64,000 nucleotides of DNA, taken from assembly GCA_036936605.1 (NCBI GenBank), contig JAUPFV010000004.1, positions 295,596,009 through 295,660,008 on the forward strand, given 5' to 3'. Below are positions 55,991 to 64,000 of the stretch, piece after piece. Every line of letters begins with the position of its first letter. Within the stretch, counting starts at the first letter, position 1. The translations under genes were made by a program, and so were the position numbers. The notes beneath the pieces were generated by a model, which had not been told where the DNA came from, made no database searches, and was given only the letters and a program-made list of their open reading frames with translations. The DNA comes from Limnanthes douglasii subsp. nivea (lineage: Eukaryota > Streptophyta > Magnoliopsida > Brassicales > Limnanthaceae).

Positions 55991-56069
55991 GTGTTCTTGC
56001 GTGGATGTGAAAATTTCAAAGCATAAAAATACGAAAATTTGTTCTGTGCATAAATAACTTAATTTTTAC

Positions 56070-56171
56070 CTCAAGTACACTCTCCATATGGTCAGTAAGC
56101 GGCTCCTCCTCCTCCGAAAGGAAATCATCAACGTTGCAGCTCCAATCGTCATTATAGTCGCTTAAATCCAT
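56070..56171 (-). CDS. Acidic first exon of the PMD-MULE - strand gene
   Basis: 34 codons from the ATG at 56171 (MDLSDYNDDWSCNVDDFL ... DHMESVLE) to a donor GAG|GTAAAA at 56070. Length and phase are identical to the exon at 30756-30857. The second exon found in the small element is not seen here. Conservation of reading frame and splice site in two separate insertions supports a real exon. Confidence 0.5.
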
Positions 56172-56448
56172 GCTTGGAGTAGTTAGGTTTTAACTTTTAA
56201 TAATTAAGGTTTATTAAATGTTTGGGTGGGAGTTTGAAATTGTTAAATTTTGTGTGTTTGTTTGGAATTTTGGAGAGAGAAGTGGTAGGGAAAGAGAGGA
56301 GGAAAAGAAGAGAATGGGTAGTTGGAAAAAATTATGGTTTTTATATGTAGGGGTATTTTGGTAATTTCAAGTTTTCAGAAAAAATCAAGATTAGGGGTCT
56401 CACTATAAAGATAAGGGGCCTCGTTTTAGCCATGCCCTTTTTATTTTT

Positions 56449-56467
56449 AAGTATGAGGTAAGGAAGA
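56449..56467. repeat. Left 19-bp target-site duplication of the LINE
   Basis: AAGTATGAGGTAAGGAAGA here and again at 62320-62338, exact over 19 bases (the first A may belong to the tail on the right side). It starts two bases after the MULE's own target duplication. Confidence 0.92.
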
Positions 56468-56702
56468 AGTGCATAATCAGACGTCTACTTCAAGAATTTC
56501 AAGAACTCCCTCTGCTTCTCGAAGACCATATGTTCTCCGTTGTTTAAGCTCGCCAGATTTTTCAGGGAAGCACTCCTTTGATCTCTCGGAGGCGCTTCCC
56601 TGATTCTCTTCTCTTCTCTCGCTTCTGATTATCTGTTTTTGGTTGCTCTATTCTTCGCTTCTCCTACTCTATATTTTCGTTTTCTTTGAATCTTCTCTAC
56701 GG

Positions 56703-58008
56703 AAAATGAAGCTCCTAATGAGGAAGAGTTCCCTACTTTTCTTCCTTGCTCTAACAACAACATCCAAAAGAATTTCAAGAAATCTTACTTAGATACCTTA
56801 AGATCTGTCACTGAACGTACTGAACCACCCTCTGAGTTCGTAAAACAGTCTGAAGACCATAACACAATACAATACTAAAAAAGAACCAAGGATGTTCTTC
56901 TGAAACAATCTAGAACAACTCTGATAGTGAAATTCAGCCAAGGAATTCCCAAACGTGCTGCTCTTCAGGTGTTTCTTGAATCCTTTAAATTTAAAGGGCA
57001 ATACAGTTTTATTACTCTTGACTCGAGACATATTTTGATCAAATTCTACTTAATAGAAGACGTTGGGAAACTATGGGCTAAAAGCATTTGGAACGTTGAT
57101 GGGAAAGTAATGAGATTGGTGAAGTGGTGCCCAGATTACTGCAAACATTTTGAAAGCCCTACTGTTCTGCTTTGGTCAGATTTGAAAAACTCCCTGAGTA
57201 TCTCTATAATAGTTCTATCATCATTGACCTTGCTGCCTCATTGGGCTTTGTCCATCGCATGGTTGTCCCTGATGCTCACAAGGCTAATACTAATGTCTGT
57301 TTTGCTCAAGTTGAGATAGATGTGTCCAAAGTTCTTAAGAGAAAGATATTGATCGGTTTCGGAGAAAATGATGGGTATTGGGTTGGGGTAAGTTATCGTA
57401 ATGTGCCAAGATACTGTCACAATTGTTATCATTTGGGACACATTGAAGAAGACTGTAGAAAGAATGATATCAAAAATGATACCAAAATGAAAGTGCTCAA
57501 CACTGAAATTGAAAATGTCGATAAAGAATTGACTAAAAGTAATTCTTTACAAGACAATTCTACTAACATTTAAAGGCCAACTCAAATACAATCGTTCAGT
57601 AAGGTTTACAGAAGAAAATTGAAATCTATAGTTACGACAAAAGACAAGTCCTATGATGCTAACTACAGTGAAGATGCTATTGCTCAGGATAAGGAGGACA
57701 TCGCTTCTAAAAAGGATCTTGATATCATCAGCGCTCTTCAAAACTTGGATCAGGATCACTGTGTAAGCCACAATGCTGAATCTGCTTCTCATCAGGCTGA
57801 ATCTGCTTCTCCTCAACGTGATAATATAGGAAGCCACAATGTATCTCTGAATGCCACCTCCACTGATCAAGATTTCAATACTATTATCAACAGGAAGTTA
57901 AAATCTGCAAACAAAAACAGAAGTGTTAAGAGATTGTCTATAAACTCTCTCCTTAAAAGAGAGAAAGCTTATAACAAATCCCTATCAGATAATGCTAAAT
58001 ATTGTTAG
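56703..58008 (+). pseudogene. LINE ORF1 (DUF4283-like with CCHC knuckle)
   Basis: The frame opens near 56,703 (ENEAPNEEEFPTFLP), has a stop near 56,877, goes on with the RNA-binding-like part (RAALQVFLESFKFKGQ, VMRLVKWCPDY) and shifts near 57,165 (VRFEKLPEYLY, IGFGENDGYWVGV). The zinc knuckle CHNCYHLGHIEEDC is near 57,418. A stop lies near 57,571, and a hydrophilic tail runs to TAG at 58006. ORF2 starts at 57992, overlapping the end, which is usual for such LINEs. ORF1 packages LINE RNA. Confidence 0.8.
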
Positions 58009-61000
58009 TTGGAACGCTCGTGGCATCAACAACAATCCTACCTTGGCTAGGCTAAAGCATATGATTCATAATGATAAAGTAAGGGTGCTTACTATTCAAG
58101 AGCATATGGTCAGGTATGACAAAATGGATAAGGTTTCTAAGAGAATTGGTTTTCTGAATTATGTGTCTAACTGTTCCAATAAGCTGTGGAATTTCTAGGC
58201 TGATAATGTTAACTTAACATTTAAGAATGATCATGAGAAATTCCTCCACATGGAGGTCAACTTCTCTACCTTTACTTGTAATCTTACATCTTTCTATGCA
58301 AATAATCAAAGAACGCTGCGTAAAGATCTTTGGAACCAGATGATTCAGCTTACCTGTGATGACATGCCCTGGATTGTTGTTGGTGACTTCAACACTATCA
58401 CCAGCTCTGATGACTAGCTCTGCTGCTCCAGCTTTGATGACTCCAATGCAGATGACTTCAATGATGTCATTAGGCTTTGCAATCTTGAAGACCCTGGGTT
58501 CGTTGGATCCAGATACACCTAGAGTAACAACAAAATATGGAAGAGATTAGACAGGGTTCTAATCAATCCCAAAATGGAGACATCTAATTATCACATCATG
58601 TTTTTCACATGGTCAGAACATATTCTGACCATGCTCCACTCCTAATTACTATCTCTAATTCTCAGAGTAACTTTTCTGTTTATAATAAATGCAACTTGAA
58701 ATTTATTAATGCTTGGGTTAACAATACTGATTTCTTAAAATGTGTCAAGCAAAATTGGAACGTGCAATGTAAAGGTGATACTAACATGGTTTTCTGGTCT
58801 AAACTTAAGAGATTAAAGAAGTTCCTCAAAGAGTGGAACTTCACTCATTTTGGCAGCATATTCAGCAAATTCAAGGAGGCCACTGAAGAGGTTAACAACA
58901 AAGACCTCACTCATAAAAGGGACAACAATAGTATATCAAAGGCTAACCTTTCTAAAGCAAACATCATTCTGATTCAAGCTCTCAAGAATGAAGAGAGCTA
59001 TTGGAAACAAAGGTGCTATAATACATGGCTTAATGAATGTGACGGTAACACTAAGCTTTATTCAAATTATGTTTCTATGAAAAGGCAAAACAACACTATT
59101 AAAGCTATTAAAGATAATGGTACTTGGTTAACTAACCAGGATGAGATTGCAAACTCTGTCGAGTCCTATTTCAAATGGATTCTTTCTAATGGTTCATTTC
59201 CTTATAATGACACTAATATTCTGGATTGTATTCTTAACAACATTCCTAAGCTCATTAATGACAGGGAAAATACAGCTATCCTAAAGCCCCCCACAAAGGA
59301 GAAGATGTGGAATATTGTTCAAGCTATGAACAAAGACAGTGCCCCTGGCACATATGATTTTAACTGTTTCTTTCTTAAATCTTGTTGGGGTATTATCTAT
59401 TTTGATCTTTGCAATGCTATTAATGCCTACCTAAAGGACAATAGAATCCCTAGTGGTGTCTTTGACACTGGGATCTGTCTTATACCTAAAGGGCTAAATC
59501 CCATCTCCTGGAATAACTTCAGGCCTATCAGCCTTTGCACAATATTTAATATACAGATTTCTAGTTTGATTAACAATAGAATCTCTATAATTCTACCTAA
59601 CATTATCACCAATTGTCAAGGTGATTTTGTCAAAGACATGCTTATCCATGACAACATTTTAATCACAAAAGAAATGCTCCATAACATTAATAGAATGCCT
59701 TCTAAAGGCAATATCATGGTTCAGCTTGATATGTCAAAGGCATATGACAGATTGTCTCATGCCTTTGTTATCAAAGTTTTGAAATGCTTTGGGTTTTCTG
59801 AGAAACCGGTCAATCTTATCTATTGTATGATTTCTAAAGTCATGGTCTTAGACAATGAGACCCACTGTCTCCTAGTCTTTTCATTCTTATTGAGGAAGCT
59901 CTTCTCAGAGGCCTCTCTAATCTCTTCAAAGATAACAATACCATGAAATTCTATTTAAAATCTGGTTACATCTTACCTAGTCTTGCTTTTGCTGACGATT
60001 TTATTATTTTCACTAACATCACTCATTCAACAATTGATATGCTGTGCAACCTGTTGGAAATATATCAATCAGCTTATGGTCAGATGATTAACAAAGAAAA
60101 GACAAAAATAATTACCTCTTCAAAATCTTCTCATGCCTCTATTGCCAGACTAAAGTCTTCTACTGGTTTCAACACTGATCATGCTCCTTTTAACTACGTG
60201 GGCATCATCATAGCTGCAAATAACAAGGGGAAGAATTTCTCAACTTTAATAGCTAAAATTTATAACAAGATTCGCGATTGGGACATGAAACATTTGTCTT
60301 TTGGGGGTAGGTTGTCCCTTATAAAAAATGTCCTTCATCCTATTGTTTACTAATGGATGCAGAACAACCTTATCCCCAAAACTATTATTAGAAAAATTGA
60401 AAAGTGTTTTAACAAATTTTTATGAAGGTCCAAGTATAATGAAAATGTCATTCATTGGGCTTCCTGGAGTCAGCTTTGCAAGCCTTTTGAGGAAGGTGGG
60501 TTAAATATCAAACTACTGTCTGACATTCAACTCACTCTCTCTCAAAAGTTATGGTGTATGTTCAGAACAAGAAAATCCCTTCGGGCAGACTTAATGCACC
60601 ACATCTACAGCCCTATCTCTCATCCTATCAAAGCTGCTTGCAAAGCCTCTGACTCTATAGTCTGGAAAAGGCTTCATTCTATTAAAAACCAAGCTGATCA
60701 TAACATTAATTGGACTCTTGGTAAAGGGGACATGGATTTCTGGTTGGACTCTTGGCATAACATGCCCCCTATCACCAGTAATCAAGATCTTAACACATGG
60801 TATATTCATGCTAAGGTAAAAACCTTTTGGAAAGATGATAATTGGGATACTTCCACTCTTCTTAGCTTCCTGCCCTATGAAAGAGTCAGACACATTAATA
60901 GTGTCAAGATCATTCATGACCATGAAGACAAGATTGAGTGGAAGCTCTCAAACGATACTAACTTCAGTACCAAGTTAACCCAGGACACTATCAGGCATAA

Positions 61001-62045
61001 AAACACTAAATCCCAATTTTTCAAAAAAAATTGGAACCACTTTATACCAAAAAAAATTTATTTTTTATGCTGGAAATTAATAAAAAAAACTTCGCTCTAA
61101 TTGATAGCATCCTTACCAAAAGGCATTTTATCTCTATCTCTAAATGCCAGTTCTGTTGCAGTTGTGAAGAGAAAAACCATCTCTTCATCAACTGTAACTT
61201 TGCTTGACCTTTTTATGGAATTATTATGGGGTTCTCTTTAAGATTCCCCTGAGAGGCTTCATGACTTTAAGCCACATGCTTCACTTTTGGTTCTGGTTTT
61301 CGAACAGCAAGTTTCACATTACCTTGTCCCTCAAGTTATTTGCTGGACAATATGGTATAATCGAAACTGCTGTAAGTTTAATAGCACTCATGATAACTTC
61401 ACGAGTGCTATTGCCAGAATCAACAGAATTATTCTCGGAATTGACTCAAATAACAAATTAAAAGCTAACCACTGGTCTCGTGTAACCGATGCAGGAGCTG
61501 CTTTGGGATGTATGACAATAAATAACACAAAAAAACCAAGGTACCTGAAATGGAAAACACCAACTGCTGGAAGGCTAAAAGTTAATGTCGATGGAGCTAG
61601 CAGCTTATTCGGTGAAGCCAGTGGAGGTATTCTGGTCAGGAATGAGCACAGGAATATTCTTTCTGGATATGGTCTCCTCTTTGGCAAAATGGACCCTTTC
61701 CAAGTGGAGTGCAAGGCAATTCTTGAAGCTCTGATCATCTGCAGAAGAAATCACTGGTATAATGTTGACTTAAAGTCACACTGTCTGACTCTAATCAACA
61801 TCATCGCTTCGGGGAATATCGCCTCCCTTCCGATTGCTACTCTTTGTCGCAGTTTAATCTCTTCCAGTATGAGTCTTCGCCATATATCCAGAACTCAAAA
61901 CGCCGCCGCTGACTGGATCACAAAATGGGTCTTGTTAGAACGGAAAAATCAAACGATAACTAGTTCCAATATCCCAATTCCTCTTCTGACTATCGCAACT
62001 CTTGAAAGTATAGGAATTGGGTATATTGACCATGGTTTGGCTTGA
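57992..62045 (+). pseudogene. LINE ORF2 (endonuclease, RT, zf-RVT, RNase H)
   Basis: Starts MLNIVSWNARGINN (AP-endonuclease), with VVGDFNTI and the YSDHAPLL box. Stops lie near 58196, 58417 and 58518, and a shift near 58,605. RT is in 58609-59890 (FRPISLCT, QLDMSKAYDRLS); a shift near 59,855 leads to LAFADDFIIF (the RT active site, FADD for YADD). Stops near 60351 and 60422 follow. The zf-RVT stretch with SKCQFCCSCEE is near 61,140, and RNase H (KVNVDGASS, VECKAILEAL, ISRTQNAAADWI) lies in 61,560-61,950, ending TGA at 62043. It nicked DNA and copied LINE RNA at the target; this copy is dead. Confidence 0.88.
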
Positions 62046-62922
62046 TTTCATTTCTCGTTCTCGATTATGAAGGGATATATTTTTCTATTTTAGCTGTATT
62101 GAAGCTCTCTCCGTTCTAACAGAGATCAAGAGTTTTGAGAGAAGGATAAAGTGAAGGAGTTCAGTTTCGATTTAGGGTTCCTATCTCCCCGATTTGGGAA
62201 TTTTGTTCTAGTATTAGATTTAGAATTTTAGTCCTTATCTTCTCTGTGTATTTAAATAGAGACTCTAAGTTGTAACAAATTTCAATTTAGTAATATACAG
62301 TTTATTTCGCTTGAAAAAAAAGTATGAGGTAAGGAAGATAAGAAAAACTATATATACTTTTTTTTGGGCGAGGGTAAAAAATATTATTTATTTTTATAGA
62401 TCTTACACGGCTGGATCCTACACCTGTTTGATAGATCTCTCACCAAATTTTGGATAAATTTTCCCCTCATTGAAAACCTAAGTATAAAATCATTTTATTA
62501 ATCTCTCACCATTTTTTCATCTATTTCTTTCAATCTCTCTCAAAACCTCTCAAGCACAAACATTTCATCGAAAATCAAAGTGTAATTTTTGAAAAATCTA
62601 ATGTCATAACAACATTAAGATAAACCATACAAGCCTTCCACTATAAATTTTTCAAGATTTTGTTGTGTTTAAGTGATTCAAGATTAGGTTTTTCGATTTT
62701 GTTTTTAAAAACATGATTTTGGCATGATTTTAAGCTTCATTTTCATAGATTAGTGTTGTAGAGTTGTTTATTACATGCAAAGCTGCCGATTTGGCTTCGA
62801 TTTTGTTGGAAACGGTGGTGTTTAGATAGATGTAGGATTTGGCTATTAATTGTTGTAACCACCTTGAACTATTATAAAAGGTGACAAAACACACTTTTTT
62901 TAGAAAGAAAAAACTTTTGACA

Positions 62923-62934
62923 TGGTATCACAGC
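62923..62934 (+). promoter_or_regulatory. Primer-binding site of the copia element
   Basis: TGGTATCACAGC, one base off the common TGGTATCAGAGC complementary to initiator tRNA-Met, directly after the LTR's final CA. Confidence 0.8.
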
Positions 62935-63139
62935 GAAATTGATTTTTTCTCGTAAAGATTTTGGGTGGTAAGCTTTTCGAGTATTTTGGGTTGTGAGATT
63001 TTTCTGAATTTCGAGAGTATTTTGGGATTTTGGTTTCAAATTTTTTTTCTCGAACATTTGGGTAGTGAATTTTTTTTTTCTTTGGAGAATTTGAGGATTT
63101 TTTTTTTATTTCAGATTTTTCTCGTAGATCTGTTTTTTT

Positions 63140-63982
63140 GGTTATATCATTTCATTGGATAAATTCGACTCGTTTCATATTAAATTTACGGGGAAAAATT
63201 ATTTTCCTTGGAAATTTCAGTTTCAATTGTATGTGAAATGAAAATAATTATAAGGTCATATTGATGGGAGTGATCATGCCCCTCTAGATGCTAATGCTTT
63301 GTCTAAGTGGGAAATAAAAGATTCTAGAATCATGACTTGGATTCTTAGTTCGCTCGAACCTCACCTTGTTCTTACCTTGAAGCCCTATAAAACCGTTACT
63401 GGTATGTGGAATTATCTGAAGACAATTTATAATCAAGACAATTCTATTAGGAAATTTCAATTCGAGTATGAAATGGCTAATTACACTCAATGGATTCGTT
63501 CCATTGAAGCATATTTTTATGGTTTTCAAAACCTTTGGGAAAATTATTCAGATATTATTCATGCGTGCTATCCAATGCTATAGCTGTAATTGTTTCGGCC
63601 ATATTGTTTGGGATTGTCCCAAAAAGGTATGTAACTACTACAAGAAACAATGGCACACCATCTCTCTTGTACCACTCAACCTGAACGACGACAAGGTACT
63701 GCTTATCATGCCTCCACTAGTGCTTCTTCTTCTATTGCATTGCCTATTGCCTCGCCGATTGTTCATATTCCTTCTCCAACAACAAATCCAACCACACTCA
63801 CTCCTGAAATGGTTCAACAAATGATAAGTTTTGATTTTTATGCTTTTGAACTCTCAGGTAATCCAAACCATTATTCCACACCATTGTATTTTGATTTTGG
63901 TGCCTCGAACCATATGACCAATACCGTTGTTCATTTGTCTAATGTTAAAAATTATGACGGAGATCTGAAAATTTGTAGATAA
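63140..63982 (+). pseudogene. copia gag and protease start, mutated
   Basis: UBN2-type gag: FTGKNYFPWKFQFQLYVK, then stops near 63,238-63,255, then WEIKDSRIMTWILSSLEP and MWNYLKTIYNQDN. After EYEMANYTQ the usual middle of gag is missing, and the zinc knuckle CYSCNCFGHIVWDC follows at once (about 63,577-63,620), so an internal deletion is likely. The protease starts YFDFGASNHMT near 63,887, with DFG in place of the usual DSG. A stop follows at 63980. Confidence 0.75.
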
Positions 63983-64000
63983 TAATTGTCATGTCATTTT

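Larger units (their letters stand above)
51346..56437. mobile_element. 5.1-kb MULE carrying a PMD gene, with TIRs and 9-bp target duplication
   Basis: The left end is GACCTAAGTCTAAAATAAGA, followed by CTATAACGAGACCC and GGTTATAGTGAGATCC units. The right end is the reverse complement of GGGCATGGCTAAAACGAGGC, followed by TTTATAGTGAGACCCC. TTTTTATTT flanks both sides exactly (51337-51345 and 56438-56446). It shares TIRs and the acidic first exon with the 2-kb MULE at 30.5 kb. No MuDR transposase is seen inside; it holds a PMD pseudogene, two small ORF regions and an array of palindromes. Confidence 0.92.
56468..62319 (+). mobile_element. Full-length plant LINE (L1 type with RNase H), 5.85 kb, mutated
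   Basis: Contains a 5' leader, ORF1 with a zinc knuckle, ORF2 with endonuclease, RT, zf-RVT and RNase H, and a short A-tail (GAAAAAAAA) at 62,313-62,320, flanked by a perfect 19-bp duplication. Several stops and shifts are in both ORFs, so it cannot move on its own. Confidence 0.92.
62340..64000 (+). mobile_element. 5' part of a Ty1/copia retrotransposon (LTR end, primer site, gag, start of protease)
   Basis: The LTR ends with CA at 62,922; its left edge is not identified. Primer site TGGTATCACAGC at 62923 matches the initiator-Met type. Gag and protease follow. The element leaves the window at the right. Confidence 0.75.

Noticed and set aside
1..64000. tRNA, rRNA or conserved small RNA genes
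   Set aside because: No cloverleaf or rRNA-like sequence was recognised by eye; tRNA complementarity is seen only as retrotransposon primer sites.

Overview
The window is a transposon-dense block of a plant nuclear genome. The evidence is spliced genes with GT/AG introns, plant-type Mutator-like elements (MULEs) carrying Ulp1-protease and plant-mobile-domain genes, a TAT-lineage Ty3/gypsy element, plant LINEs with a C-terminal RNase H, and Ty1/copia remnants. A eudicot is most likely; I cannot name the species. No ordinary host gene is certain apart from a family of short SIN3-like (PAH-domain) genes.

Layout. (1) 1-~10.33 kb: right part of a large MULE ('A', VANDAL/Kaonashi-like). It carries a 10-exon DUF1985-like/Ulp1-like gene (+), a small acidic gene (+) and an apparently intact two-exon MuDR-type transposase (-). 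(2) ~10.48-22.35 kb: a related but decayed MULE ('B') with the same convergent arrangement. Its transposase (+) is frameshifted, and its DUF1985-like gene (-) is cut by a truncated TAT retrotransposon (13.84-18.52 kb). (3) 22.4-51.3 kb: a locally duplicated unit made of a SIN3-like mini-gene (-), an AT-rich spacer and a decayed copia pol fragment (-). Gene copies lie at 23.2-25.3 kb (frameshifted), 28.9-29.8 kb (truncated) and 48.6-50.7 kb (open). The unit is split by a 100-N gap, a 2-kb MULE (30,492-32,485), a 1.1-kb MULE-like element (32,594-33,687), a 5'-truncated LINE (~33.77-34.98 kb) and a nearly complete 10.26-kb TAT retrotransposon (37,351-47,605; 279-bp LTRs, TAAAG target duplication, antisense ORF). 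(4) 51,346-56,437: a 5.1-kb MULE of the same family as the 2-kb one, carrying a plant mobile domain (PMD) pseudogene and a perfect 9-bp target duplication. (5) 56,468-62,319: a full-length but mutated LINE with a 19-bp target duplication. (6) ~62.34-64.0 kb: the 5' end of a Ty1/copia element running out of the window.

The most interesting system is the A/B MULE pair. Each encodes a DUF1985-type protein of the kind to which VANC anti-silencing factors belong, and each has its non-coding DNA (introns and intergenic parts) filled with its own short motif. In B it is TAGATGCGAAAC-like, about 45 copies, all on the + strand whichever strand the gene uses. In A it is ATATCAGGGTATG-like and TAGCAAACTGG-like. 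The coding sequences are related and the motifs are not. This fits the model of sequence-specific anti-silencing proteins co-evolving with target repeats, here in two elements lying side by side. A second, independent case of motif-rich non-coding DNA is the PMD-MULE family, whose ends carry hairpins with CCACGC...GCGTGG arms and, in the large copy, an array of CTTCGCATGATCATGCGAAG palindromes.

All exon boundaries, motif counts and homology statements are from reading by eye; none was checked by alignment software or database search.
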